Source: Streptomyces fumigatiscleroticus (lineage in GTDB: Bacteria; Actinomycetota; Actinomycetes; Streptomycetales; Streptomycetaceae). Taken from it: a DNA stretch of 64,000 nt. The stretch covers positions 213,240 to 277,239 of the forward strand of contig NZ_BMQF01000012.1 in the NCBI RefSeq assembly GCF_014647975.1. Direction: 5' to 3'. Positions 16,850-24,844 of the stretch are shown here, piece after piece. Position 1 is the first letter of the stretch, and each line of letters begins with the position of its first letter. The notes below the pieces were generated by a model that was not told where the DNA came from, searched no databases, and saw only the letters and a list, made by a program, of their open reading frames with translations. The position numbers and the translations under genes were made by a program.

Positions 16850-18109
16850 GTGATCGATCATGCGACGCGCGGGACCGTGGTCCGGACCGCTCTGCGGCGG
16901 GCCGCCCCGGCGCTGCTCGGCTTCGCGGCCGTACGCGCCCTGGGCCTGCTCGTGCTGGTCCTGTGGAGCGCCGCGCGCGGCAGGAGCGCGTACACCCTGC
17001 TCACCGCCCGCTGGGACGCGCTCTGGTACACCCGGGTCGCGGAGCTGGGCTATGGCTACGAAGTGCGCCTGCCGGACGGCGACGTGCACTCGAATCTCGC
17101 CTTCTTCCCGCTGCTGCCCTGGCTGGAGCGGCTCGGCGCGGCGGTGGGCCCGCTGTCGTACGCCGACGCCGGATTCGTGGTGAGCCTGCTCGCCTCGCTC
17201 GCGGCGGCCTGGGGGATCTTCGCGGTGGCGGACCACGTGTACGGCCGGCGGGCGGGCGTCCTCGCCGTGCTGCTGTGGGCCGTTGTGCCGGTCGGGATCG
17301 TGCAGTCGATGGCATACAGCGAGTCGCTGTTCACGGCGCTGGCGGCCTGGTCGCTGTACACGGTCCTCACCGGCCGCTGGATCACGGCGGGCGTGCTCGC
17401 CTCGCTGGCCGGCCTGACCCGTCCCGTCGGGCTGGCCGTGGTGGCGGCGGTGTGGGCGGCCGGCGTCGTGCCATTCGTGCGAAGCCGGAGCACCGCCGCC
17501 GCGCACGGCGCTCCCGGCAGCGAACGCGCCCCCGGCCCGGCCGGCGTCCGTCCCGTTCGGCGCCAACCGGCGCCGGACGGCGCTCACCGCGACCGGCACG
17601 CTCCCGGCGCCGGTGCGCGGCGCGTCCTCGGCATGCTGATCGCGCCCCTCGGCGCGGCCGGTTATGTCCTCTGGGTCGGCCACCGCACCGGCAAGGGCCC
17701 GCTCGGCTACCTCGACGTCCAGGCCGGCTGGCGCAACGGCTTCGACGGCGGCCGGGCCTTCGCCCGCTTCACCGCCGAGAAGTTCACGTCGTTCCCGTCG
17801 GCCCTGGCGGGCGTCGGGCTGATCGCCGGGGTCGGCCTGCTGGTGTGGCTGTACCTGGTCTGCGTGCGGCAGCGCCAGCCGCTCCCGCTGCTGGTCCACG
17901 CGGGCGTCGTCACCGCGCTCGCGCTGTGCGCGTCGAGCTACTTCGGCTCGAAACCGCGCCTGTTGCTGCCCGCCTTCCCGCTGCTGCTGCCCCTCGCCCT
18001 GGCCCTGGCCCGGCTGCGTCCGCGCACGTCAGTGCTGGTGGTGGGGGGTGTCGCGGTGGTCTCGGCCGTGTACGGGGCGTTCTGGCTGAACGGCTCCGGT
18101 CCGCCGTGA
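16850..18109 (+). CDS. PIG-V-like integral membrane mannosyltransferase
   Basis: The 419-residue membrane protein resembles GPI mannosyltransferase PIG-V and related GT-C enzymes: an early luminal motif WDALWYTRVAELGYGYE, then HSNLAFFPLLPWL and PVGIVQSMAYSESLFTALAA, with the acidic/aromatic first loop after helix 1. About ten hydrophobic segments are visible. GT-C enzymes use polyprenyl-phosphate sugars outside the membrane. A hydrophilic insert (about 215-265, Arg/Pro/Ala-rich) breaks the middle and may be a cytoplasmic loop. The GTG at 16850 is chosen from protein start position; no strong ribosome binding site is seen. The acceptor is unknown. Confidence 0.7.
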   Translation: MIDHATRGTVVRTALRRAAPALLGFAAVRALGLLVLVLWSAARGRSAYTLLTARWDALWYTRVAELGYGYEVRLPDGDVHSNLAFFPLLPWLERLGAAVGPLSYADAGFVVSLLASLAAAWGIFAVADHVYGRRAGVLAVLLWAVVPVGIVQSMAYSESLFTALAAWSLYTVLTGRWITAGVLASLAGLTRPVGLAVVAAVWAAGVVPFVRSRSTAAAHGAPGSERAPGPAGVRPVRRQPAPDGAHRDRHAPGAGARRVLGMLIAPLGAAGYVLWVGHRTGKGPLGYLDVQAGWRNGFDGGRAFARFTAEKFTSFPSALAGVGLIAGVGLLVWLYLVCVRQRQPLPLLVHAGVVTALALCASSYFGSKPRLLLPAFPLLLPLALALARLRPRTSVLVVGGVAVVSAVYGAFWLNGSGPP

Positions 18110-18346
18110 CCGGCCCGGCCGGCCGATGAGCGGCCGGATAATTCCACCCCAGCTTTCGGTGAACCAATTGAAAAGCGCGATAAAACCTCCACCTAGAATG
18201 ATCAAAGGAATTGCAGGGGGCGGACGGCACGGTTTGCGGAATCCCGCGAAATAACCCCGCCGTTGAGAGGAATCCCACATCACATCGTCATCACAAAGCC
18301 TCTGAATCGACCGGGATCAGACCTCACTCGCTGTAACGTCGATTGG

Positions 18347-19369
18347 GTGCGTACCGAACGGAACCTCACCCGTCTGGACCGGGTGTTCGCGAGGCTGGAC
18401 CGTGAGCCGGAACGACCGGCTCATCTCGATGTGCCGAAGATGAGCCGGCACCGGATGGTCCTGTTCGCCTCGACCCTGGCCTTCTATCTCGCGATCGTGT
18501 GGGCCGTGGTGATCACCTCGTGGCTGGTCCGGCTCGACTGGCAGGTCATGTTCTTCCGGCCGTACCAGCAGTGGTCGGAGATCCACGCGTTCGTCGACTA
18601 CTACGTGGTGCTCGGGCAGCGCGGCCCGACGGCCGTGATGGTCGCGGCCTGGCTGGGCTGGCGCTCGTGGCGGCAGCACACGCTGCGGCCGCTGCTCGCC
18701 CTCGGTGTCTCCCTGCTGCTGCTGAACGCCACCGTCGGTGCCGCCAAGTACGGCATGGGCCGGCTCGGACCGCACTACGCCACCATGATCGGCTCCAACG
18801 AGATGGGCCTGGGCGGCGATATATTTCCCAGCGGCCACACCGCCAACGCCGTGGTGACCTGGGGCATCCTGGCCTATCTGGCCTCCACCCCGAGGGCCCG
18901 GCGCTATCTGTCCGCGCTCTCCGCGGTGACCTCGCTCGGCGTCGGGATGGCCACCGTCTATCTCGGTACGCACTGGCTGAGCGATGTGCTGCTGGGCTGG
19001 ACCGCGGGCCTGCTGATCCTGCTGGCACTGCCCTGGTTCGAGCCGCTGATCAGCAGCGCCGAGACCTGGATCCTCGATCTGCGCGAGCGCTGGAGCGCCC
19101 GCCGCGGCCGTACCCGTACGGCGCCGGCCGCCACCCCGGTCCCCACGCCGGTGGTGCTCAAGCCGCGCGCCTCCGACCGGGGGGACGCCCCGGCGCGCGA
19201 GCCCGTCTCGGCGGCCCGTTCCCGGGCGCCCCTGCACCTGGCCCCGGGCCCGCACACCGTCCGCTCGGAGCGCTCGCCGGTCACCCCGGCCGGCAGCCGC
19301 CGTCCCCCGCACGCCGACCGTCTGCCGCGCAACCCGTCCTCCTCGGCCCGCCCCCTCACGGGCGGCTGA
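18347..19369 (+). CDS. PAP2-family lipid phosphatase
   Basis: The 340-residue membrane protein carries the three phosphatidic acid phosphatase type 2 motifs: KYGMGRLGP, FPSGHTANAVV and YLGTHWLSDVLLG, with catalytic histidines in the last two. In Streptomyces such enzymes dephosphorylate phosphatidate or undecaprenyl pyrophosphate. A Pro/Arg-rich cytoplasmic tail of ~80 residues follows. The start GTG 18347 has no ribosome binding site but lies 9 bp after TAACGT, a plausible -10, so the mRNA may be leaderless (inference). The upstream interval is unusually AT-rich for this genome. A strong terminator follows. Confidence 0.85.
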   Translation: MRTERNLTRLDRVFARLDREPERPAHLDVPKMSRHRMVLFASTLAFYLAIVWAVVITSWLVRLDWQVMFFRPYQQWSEIHAFVDYYVVLGQRGPTAVMVAAWLGWRSWRQHTLRPLLALGVSLLLLNATVGAAKYGMGRLGPHYATMIGSNEMGLGGDIFPSGHTANAVVTWGILAYLASTPRARRYLSALSAVTSLGVGMATVYLGTHWLSDVLLGWTAGLLILLALPWFEPLISSAETWILDLRERWSARRGRTRTAPAATPVPTPVVLKPRASDRGDAPAREPVSAARSRAPLHLAPGPHTVRSERSPVTPAGSRRPPHADRLPRNPSSSARPLTGG

Positions 19370-19417
19370 CGCTCCGGCGGCGCCGCGGGCCCGGTACGCA
19401 CGGAGGCCCCGCACCAC

Positions 19418-19455
19418 GACGGCCCCGGTTCCCTCTTCAGGGAGCCGGGGCCGTC
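19418..19455. terminator. Bidirectional hairpin terminator
   Basis: GACGGCCCCGG (19418-19428) pairs perfectly with CCGGGGCCGTC (19445-19455), with a further CCCT/AGGG inside. It lies between the convergent PAP2 and I78-inhibitor genes. Confidence 0.85.
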
Positions 19456-19464
19456 ACCGCGTGT

Positions 19465-19680
19465 TCAGCCCTTCCAGGCCCGCGTCACCCGGCCGTCGCG
19501 CACCTCGAAATTGAGCCGCCCCACGCGGTACTCCATGGTGATGACCGTTCCCGGCGGCAGCGACCGCACGGTCGACCAACCGCGCTCCCGCGCGAGGCGT
19601 TCGGCCGCCTCGCGGGCGAGGCCGACATAGGTGTCCGGGCTGTCCTGGGGTTCGGCCGGGGGCCTCGGAATCGGTGCCAT
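19465..19680 (-). CDS. I78-family peptidase inhibitor
   Basis: The 71-residue protein has the I78 signature: AREAAERLARERGW, then LPPGTVITMEYRVGRLNFEV and the terminal RDGRVTRAWKG. I78 inhibitors block serine proteases such as subtilisin through an exposed loop. There is no signal peptide, so it may act inside the cell, protecting it from a protease before secretion, or have another cytosolic target. The usual cysteine near the C-terminus is replaced by Trp-Lys. The ATG at 19680 is chosen; an upstream in-frame extension lacks support. Two streptogrisins lie 8-12 kb away, but a link is speculative. Confidence 0.75.
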   Translation of the reverse strand: MAPIPRPPAEPQDSPDTYVGLAREAAERLARERGWSTVRSLPPGTVITMEYRVGRLNFEVRDGRVTRAWKG

Positions 19681-20108
19681 GACGCCACGCTAAGCCCTGG
19701 CCGACGGCCGGGGAAGCCGGGAGCGGAAACACAGAGCACTCACAACTCTCCTGTCACACTTCTGTCACAAGATCCCGACGCCCCGTTTCGGCTGAACTTC
19801 GTCACCCGGAAGGGGGGTTGGATACGCCTTCCGCGGGTATTCGGACAGAATTCGTGTGTGTCGGCGCCGTTCCTGTGAATAGTCCGGCGGAAAGACCGCC
19901 CGGCATGCTCGCCGACTTCATTTCACGTTCCACCGGCGCCGGGAGCAAAACGCCCGCACAGCACCGGAATTACCGCCTTCGGCCGCGCGATCCCCGTACG
20001 CCCCCTGTCGGGATCCACCGCGCCGCGCGCATCATGGCGTGAGCCCGCGGACACGCGACGCGGGCGGCGGCGGACCCGGAACGCGGCAGGCGAAGGGGCG
20101 AGCGGGCG
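19681..20108. other. 428-bp divergent promoter region
   Basis: This interval separates the I78 inhibitor gene from ctaD. It contains a relatively AT-rich part (19735-19930) with the repeated word TCACA/TGTCAC near 19740-19770. No open frame here has a good start or family match. Promoters for both flanking genes must lie here; I cannot assign -35/-10 pairs with confidence. Confidence 0.5.
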
Positions 20109-21800
20109 ATGGGCACTCAGACCGTACAGGCGACGGCACGGCCCGTGCGGGGCCGGCGGAGCGGACGGCTGGTGGTCGACTGGCTGACCACCACGGACCA
20201 CAAGAAGATCGGTCACCTGTACCTGATCACGTCGTTCCTCTTCTTCCTGATCGCCGGTGTGATGGCCCTGCTGATGCGCGCCGAGCTGGCCCGGCCCGGA
20301 CTTCAGATCGTGGACAGCCAGCAGTTCAACCAGCTGTTCACCATGCACGGCACCATCATGCTGCTGCTGTTCGCGACCCCCAGCTTCGCCGGCTTCGCCA
20401 ACGAGCTGATGCCGCTCCAGATAGGCGCCCCCGACGTCGCCTTCCCACGGCTGAACATGCTCTCCTACTGGCTCTTCCTGTTCGGCGGGCTGATCGTGCT
20501 CGGCTCGCTGCTGGTGCCGTCCGGACCGGCCGCCTTCGGCTGGTTCGCCTACGCGCCGCTCAACGACTCGTCGCACTCCCCCGGCGTCGGGCCCGACCTG
20601 TGGATCATGGGGCTGGCGCTCTCCGGCTTCGGCACGATCCTCGGCGCGGTCAACTTCCTCACCACCATCATCGGGATGCGCGCACCCGGCATGACGATGT
20701 TCCGGATGCCGATCTTCGTCTGGAACACGCTGTTCACGTCGATCCTGATCCTGCTGGCCTTCCCGGTGCTCGCGGCGGCGCTGCTGGTGCTGGAGGCGGA
20801 CCGGCGGCTGGGTTCGCAGGTCTTCGACGCGGCCAACGGCGGGGCGATCCTGTGGCAGCACCTGTTCTGGTTCTTCGGCCATCCCGAGGTGTACATCATC
20901 GCGCTGCCGTTCTTCGGCATCATCACCGAGATCATCCCGGTCTTCAGCCGCAAGCCGATCTTCGGTTATCTCACGCTGGTCGGCGCGACGATGGCCATCA
21001 CCGGTCTGTCGGTGGTCGTGTGGGCGCACCACATGTTCGTCACGGGCGCGGTGCTGCTGCCGTTCTTCTCCTTCATGAGCTTCCTGATCGCGGTGCCGAC
21101 CGGTGTGAAGTTCTTCAACTGGACCGGCACCATGCTGAGGGGCTCGATCTCCTTCGAGACGCCGATGCTGTGGGCGACCGGCTTCCTGGTGTCGTTCCTG
21201 TTCGGCGGGCTGACCGGAGTGATCCTGGCGTCGCCGCCGCTGGACTTCCACGTCAGCGACACCTACTTCGTGGTGGCCCACTTCCACTACGTCGTCTTCG
21301 GCACCGTCGTGTTCGCGACCTTCGCCGGCTTCTACTTCTGGTGGCCGAAGTTCACCGGCAGGATGCTCGACGAACGGCTCGGCAAGATCCAGTTCTGGAC
21401 GCTGTTCACCGGCTTCCACACCACCTTCCTGGTCCAGCACTGGCTGGGCGCGGAGGGCATGCCCCGCCGGTACGCCGACTATCTGGCCGCCGACGGCTTC
21501 ACCGCGCTCAACACCCTCTCCACCGTCGGCGCCTTCCTGCTGGGCCTGTCGACCCTGCCCTTCCTCTACAACGTCTGGAAGACCGCCAAGTACGGCGAGA
21601 AGGTCGAGGTCGACGACCCCTGGGGCTTCGGCCGCTCCCTGGAGTGGGCCACCTCCTGCCCGCCGCCCCGGCACAACTTCACGACGCTGCCCCGGATCCG
21701 CTCCGAGTCACCGGCGTTCGACCTGCGGTACCCGCAGTACGCGGCGCAGATCCCGCAGCCCGAGCCAGAGAGCGAGCAAGCCGGTCGCGAGCCGACCTGA
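20109..21800 (+). CDS. ctaD: Cytochrome c oxidase subunit I (orphan CtaD)
   Basis: The 563-residue protein is a complete aa3-type oxidase subunit I. Ligands are visible: His80 in FTMHGT (haem a), HPEVY (CuB His plus the cross-linked Tyr), AHHMF (CuB) and AHFHYV (haem a3 and haem a). The K-channel and D-channel regions look intact. It pumps protons while reducing oxygen in the membrane. Subunits II and III (ctaC, ctaE) and cofactor genes are not adjacent, so this is a second, stand-alone copy beside the main cta cluster that Streptomyces carries elsewhere. The ATG at 20109 is chosen from the protein start and a purine-rich region before it. Its 3' end overlaps the convergent WYL gene by 122 bp. 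Confidence 0.92.
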   Translation: MGTQTVQATARPVRGRRSGRLVVDWLTTTDHKKIGHLYLITSFLFFLIAGVMALLMRAELARPGLQIVDSQQFNQLFTMHGTIMLLLFATPSFAGFANELMPLQIGAPDVAFPRLNMLSYWLFLFGGLIVLGSLLVPSGPAAFGWFAYAPLNDSSHSPGVGPDLWIMGLALSGFGTILGAVNFLTTIIGMRAPGMTMFRMPIFVWNTLFTSILILLAFPVLAAALLVLEADRRLGSQVFDAANGGAILWQHLFWFFGHPEVYIIALPFFGIITEIIPVFSRKPIFGYLTLVGATMAITGLSVVVWAHHMFVTGAVLLPFFSFMSFLIAVPTGVKFFNWTGTMLRGSISFETPMLWATGFLVSFLFGGLTGVILASPPLDFHVSDTYFVVAHFHYVVFGTVVFATFAGFYFWWPKFTGRMLDERLGKIQFWTLFTGFHTTFLVQHWLGAEGMPRRYADYLAADGFTALNTLSTVGAFLLGLSTLPFLYNVWKTAKYGEKVEVDDPWGFGRSLEWATSCPPPRHNFTTLPRIRSESPAFDLRYPQYAAQIPQPEPESEQAGREPT

Positions 21801-22719
21801 TCGCCTCGGTCAGCCCCTCCGGCTCCAGCACCTCGAACTCGAAGCCGGTCATCATCACATGGACGGCCATGACGTCCAGGCTGGCCGCCCCGGCCCGCAG
21901 CACACAGCTATCCTCGCCCTCCGCCTCCAGCACCCCGGCCGAGGGCGAGATCCGCTCGGCGGCCCGTGCCAGCGGCACCAGCAGCCGGACCGCGGCCTCG
22001 GTGGCGTACGCGCCCACGGAGACGCCCCGGGAGACATAGGCGGCCAGGTCCTCGGCGGGCGGCTCGCGCGGCACGAAGCGCGGGCCGTGCGGCGGCCTCG
22101 GCGTGAGGCGGTCCACGCGGAAGGTGCGCCAGCCGCACCGGTCCAGGTCCCAGGCGACCAGATACCAGCACCGTTCGGAGCAGACCAGACGGTGCGGTTC
22201 CACGGTACGGCGGCTGGGGGTGCCGTCGTGTCCGCGGTACTCGAAGCGCAGCCGCTCGGCGTCCCGGCACAGATGGGCGAGCTCGGTCAGCAGCGCCGGG
22301 TCGACCGCGGAGGCGCCCGGGCCGCGCAGCATCGGCACGGTGTAGGCGTTGAGGGCGCTCACCCGGCGGCGCAGCCGGTCCGGCAGCACCTGCTCCAGCT
22401 TGGCCAGGGCCCGTACGGAGGTCTCGCCGATGCCCTCGACGCCCTGCCCGGCGGCCGTGCGCAGCCCGACGGCCACGGCGACGGCCTCGTCGTCGTCCAG
22501 CAGCAGCGGCGGCAGTTCGGCCCCCGCGCCCAGCTGGTAGCCGCCGCCCGTGCCGGGGCTGGCGTTGACGGGGTAGCCCAGCTCGCGCAGCCGCTCCACG
22601 TCCCGGCGCACGGTGCGCGGGGAGACACCGAGGCGCTCGGCCAGATCGGTGCCGGACCACTCGCGGTGGGCCTGGAGCAGGGAGAGCAGGCGCAGCAGTC
22701 GTGCCGAGGTCTCGAGCAT
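21679..22719 (-). CDS. WYL-domain transcriptional regulator (DeoR-like HTH)
   Basis: The 346-residue protein begins with an HTH_11 helix-turn-helix (METSARLLRLLSLLQAHREW in sense, then GTDLAERLGVSPRTVRRDVERL). A WYL domain follows (about 140-215: RTVEPHRLVCSERCWYLVAWDLDRCGWRTFRVDRL in outline), then a WCX region. The WYL core binds ligands such as nucleic acid or cyclic nucleotides. The ATG at 22719 is the natural start. The last ~25 residues (Ala/Arg/Ser-rich) are an extension reading through the end of ctaD, longer than most relatives. A perfect 21-bp palindrome lies 21 bp upstream of the start and could be its autoregulatory site. Confidence 0.85.
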   Translation of the reverse strand: MLETSARLLRLLSLLQAHREWSGTDLAERLGVSPRTVRRDVERLRELGYPVNASPGTGGGYQLGAGAELPPLLLDDDEAVAVAVGLRTAAGQGVEGIGETSVRALAKLEQVLPDRLRRRVSALNAYTVPMLRGPGASAVDPALLTELAHLCRDAERLRFEYRGHDGTPSRRTVEPHRLVCSERCWYLVAWDLDRCGWRTFRVDRLTPRPPHGPRFVPREPPAEDLAAYVSRGVSVGAYATEAAVRLLVPLARAAERISPSAGVLEAEGEDSCVLRAGAASLDVMAVHVMMTGFEFEVLEPEGLTEAIRSARDRLARSLARAAGSAPRTAGTAGRTPVTRSGSGAAS

Positions 22720-22739
22720 GGCCCGAGTCTGCCAGCACC

Positions 22740-22760
22740 CGCGGACAGCGGCTGTCCGCG
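22740..22760. promoter_or_regulatory. 21-bp perfect palindrome upstream of the WYL regulator
   Basis: CGCGGACAG-CGG-CTGTCCGCG is symmetric in all 18 arm positions. It lies 21 bp upstream of the regulator start. GGACAG/CTGTCC symmetry fits a dimeric regulator; a role as terminator for something else is less likely as nothing ends here. Confidence 0.6.
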
Positions 22761-22790
22761 AGTCCCGGACGCCGGTCCTCGACGCCGAGA

Positions 22791-22820
22791 GCCCCGTCCG
22801 GCCGGACGACCGGACGGGGC
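22791..22820 (-). terminator. Hairpin terminator after the Rpf gene
   Basis: GCCCCGTCCGG (22791-22801) pairs perfectly with CCGGACGGGGC (22810-22820), loop 8. It lies 27 bp past the stop codon of the minus-strand Rpf/LysM gene. Confidence 0.8.
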
Positions 22821-22846
22821 CCCGTGTCCCGGGCAAGGGGGGCGGC

Positions 22847-23479
22847 TCAGAGCTCGAGGCGCTGCCCGGGCACGATCGCGTCGGGATCACCGCCGATGGC
22901 AGCCCTGTTGGCGGCGTAGACGTGCTGCCAGGTGGTCCCGTGCCGAGCGGCGATGGCGCTCAGCGTGTCGCCCGCGCGGACGGTGTAGTCGCCGCGGGAC
23001 GAGCCGCGGCCGGTGTGGGCCGCCCCACGGGACGGTGCCTTGTACTGCTTCGCCGGCGAGGCCGCCTTCGGGCCGGCCGACGCTCCGGAGACGGCGGGCG
23101 CGCTCCCGTAGGCGCCGGCCTTCGAGGAGCAGACCGGCCACGCGCCCCAGCCCTGGGCGCGCTGGACCCTGGTGGCGACGGCGATCTGCTGGGATTTGCT
23201 GGCCTGGTGCGCGGAGGCCGCGTAGGCCGTGCCGCCGTACGCGCGCCAGGTGGAGGCGGAGAACTGAAGGCCGCCGTAGTAGCCGTTGCCGGTGCTGATG
23301 TGCCAGTCGCCGCCGCTCTCGCACTGGGCGATGCGGTCCCACACTCCGCCGTCCGCAGCCGCGGCGTTGCCGGTCGCGGCGAGCAGTCCCAGGGGCGCGA
23401 GCAGTGCCGCCCCGGCGAGGACCGCCGTCGTACGGTTCCTACGAGCGTTGTCGCGAGTGGTATCGGCACATTCGGACAT
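22847..23479 (-). CDS. Resuscitation-promoting-factor-like transglycosylase with LysM domain
   Basis: The 210-residue secreted protein starts at ATG 23479 after GAGAGG (MSECADTTRDNARRN). It has a signal peptide (about 1-43, ending NAAAA), then an Rpf catalytic domain (GVWDRIAQCESGGDWHISTG), with the catalytic Glu in CESGG. A Ser/Ala/Gly linker and a C-terminal LysM (DYTVRAGDTLSAIAARHGTTW) follow. Rpf proteins cleave peptidoglycan and promote spore germination. It matches the architecture of Streptomyces RpfA. A long, highly structured leader lies upstream; in S. coelicolor rpfA is under a c-di-AMP riboswitch, but I do not see that motif here. Confidence 0.9.
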   Translation of the reverse strand: MSECADTTRDNARRNRTTAVLAGAALLAPLGLLAATGNAAAADGGVWDRIAQCESGGDWHISTGNGYYGGLQFSASTWRAYGGTAYAASAHQASKSQQIAVATRVQRAQGWGAWPVCSSKAGAYGSAPAVSGASAGPKAASPAKQYKAPSRGAAHTGRGSSRGDYTVRAGDTLSAIAARHGTTWQHVYAANRAAIGGDPDAIVPGQRLEL

Positions 23480-23640
23480 GTATATCCCTCTCGAAGGACT
23501 CGGGGCCCCCCAAGGCGGGGCGCGCTTTCCGCGCGTGGGACGCGGTCGTCGCGCTCCGCCCCGTCCGCCGGATGCTCGGTTTCGCGAGCTGGCTCTGGTG
23601 CGGCCGGCGGACGTGCCCGAGCGGTGCTCGCTGCACTCGG
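23480..23640 (-). promoter_or_regulatory. Structured 5' leader of the Rpf gene
   Basis: About 160 bases between a candidate promoter (TTGATG at 23671-23676, 18-bp spacer, TACATT at 23647-23652, minus strand) and the Rpf start can fold heavily. A perfect 10-bp stem pairs 23604-23613 (CCGGCGGACG) with 23562-23571, enclosing a smaller GCTCG/CGAGC hairpin, and CGCGC/GCGCG pairs occur nearer the start. This could be a riboswitch or thermosensor. The conserved GGGGTGAATC and GGGGACCCAA-like words of the ydaO c-di-AMP riboswitch are absent. Confidence 0.45.
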
Positions 23641-24018
23641 CGGAGGAATGTAGGGAGCCCGCCGGGTGCGCATCAACCAAGCCCTCGTCGCGCCAGGCCA
23701 GTTCATTGTTACCGCGAGTATCGGCGATTTTCGGACACCCACTTCATTCGCTGATATCCGGATATGTCGACCAGCCGGACCGGCGATCTGTGACTCACTT
23801 CACCTCGCCAACATCCTTGGGTCTCCCACTACTTGACGCTGAGTGCCCGATTCCGAGACGCCGGTGACCCTGTGCGTCGGATGGTTCGATTCCGTACGCC
23901 GCCGGGCGTGACTCCCGCCACAGATCGGCCGTTGTCTTGTGCATGAGCCGGGGACCCGCCCGGACCACGGGCCGGGAGCCACCCGGCCTCGCCATGTACC
24001 GCATCCGAGGAGTCACCC
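23641..24018. other. Divergent intergenic region without a gene
   Basis: This region lies between the Rpf leader and the divergent gene at 24019. It is moderately AT-richer around 23690-23830 and likely contains promoters in both directions. GGTTCGATTCC at 23883-23893 looks like a tRNA T-loop, but no acceptor or anticodon stem can be formed. Confidence 0.5.
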
Positions 24019-24801
24019 GTGCCGCGCATGCTCGACGTCAGCGACGAGGTACGCGCCGAGATCGGCGACGAAGAAGCCGACCGCCTGCTCGCCGGAGAGA
24101 ACGCCCCGGGCAGTTACGACTGCACGTCCTGCCGCACCCCGGGCGATCCGGAGCGGGAGCGCACCAGCACCGTCCTGTTCATCGGGGACGAGACCGCCGT
24201 ACTCGCCTTCGCCCACGCGGGCTGCCTGCCCTCGCAGGTCGTGCAGGTCACCGAGGAACAGCTCCAGGGGGCGGTGAAGTCCATCAGCGGTGACACCGTC
24301 GACCTGGAACCGGACAAGGTGGTGCCGGAGCAGGCCGTGCTCGGCGTGACCAGCGGACTGGTCCTGCTCGCCGGGGAGCTGCATCCGGCCCTGGTCGTCG
24401 AGCCGACCGCCCCCATCGCCCGGCCCGGCACCACCGGCACCGGCGACGACTTCCTGCCGCTCCTGATCGAGCAGGGCTTCATGCCGGTCACGGAGCTGTC
24501 CCGGGTACCGTCCGTGCTGCACGGCTGGTCCGTGCTGCTCGCCGTGGGCCGGCTGCACGCCGTGCTGCAACCCTCGGCCAACGGCGGCCAGCCGGTGGCC
24601 TGGTGGCAGGCGCACGAGCCGCTCCAGGTCACCGACGGCTGGCGCCAGGCCGCCAACAAGCACCAGCAGGTGCTGATGTTCGCGGCACCGGTCGGGTCGA
24701 TCGGGCGCCAGCCGCGGGAGGACCTGCTGCGGGAGGCCCTGGACAAGGCGGCGGCGAACGGAAAGCTGGTCGCCGCCGCCATGCCGCTCGCGGGGACCTG
24801 A
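24019..24801 (+). CDS. Conserved hypothetical protein with a Cys/His cluster
   Basis: The 260-residue protein starts at GTG 24019, six bases after GAGGAG. The N-terminal part holds Cys35-x2-Cys38 (YDCTSCRTPGD) and His66-x2-Cys69 (FAHAGC), spaced like a zinc site. The rest is an alpha/beta region without a motif I know (LTSGLVLLAGELHPALVVEP and HGWSVLLAVGRLHAVLQP are the most regular strands). It has no signal peptide or membrane segment, so it is likely cytoplasmic. It is followed 43 bp later by a small gene on the same strand. I recognise it only as a Streptomyces conserved-type protein. Confidence 0.65.
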   Translation: MPRMLDVSDEVRAEIGDEEADRLLAGENAPGSYDCTSCRTPGDPERERTSTVLFIGDETAVLAFAHAGCLPSQVVQVTEEQLQGAVKSISGDTVDLEPDKVVPEQAVLGVTSGLVLLAGELHPALVVEPTAPIARPGTTGTGDDFLPLLIEQGFMPVTELSRVPSVLHGWSVLLAVGRLHAVLQPSANGGQPVAWWQAHEPLQVTDGWRQAANKHQQVLMFAAPVGSIGRQPREDLLREALDKAAANGKLVAAAMPLAGT

Positions 24802-24844
24802 CAGACGGCCGCATCTCTTCAGGTGCGGTGTCGTTTGGACATAC

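Noticed and set aside
14987..17899. A ~970-codon minus-strand frame spanning the MFS exporter and the region opposite the mannosyltransferase gene
   Set aside because: The exporter begins at the ATG at 16591 with a good ribosome binding site; upstream codons are antisense to a real gene.
19818..20042. 74-codon frame before ctaD
   Set aside because: No ribosome binding site or recognisable protein features; probably part of the ctaD promoter region.
22740..22760. Rho-independent terminator
   Set aside because: No gene ends there in either direction; an operator fits better.
23480..23680. ydaO (c-di-AMP) riboswitch upstream of the Rpf gene
   Set aside because: The conserved words GGGGTGAATC and GGGGACCCAA-like are not present, so I report only an unassigned structured leader.
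23878..23905. tRNA-like T-loop GGTTCGATTCC
   Set aside because: No matching acceptor stem, D-arm or anticodon arm lies within 60 bp upstream.
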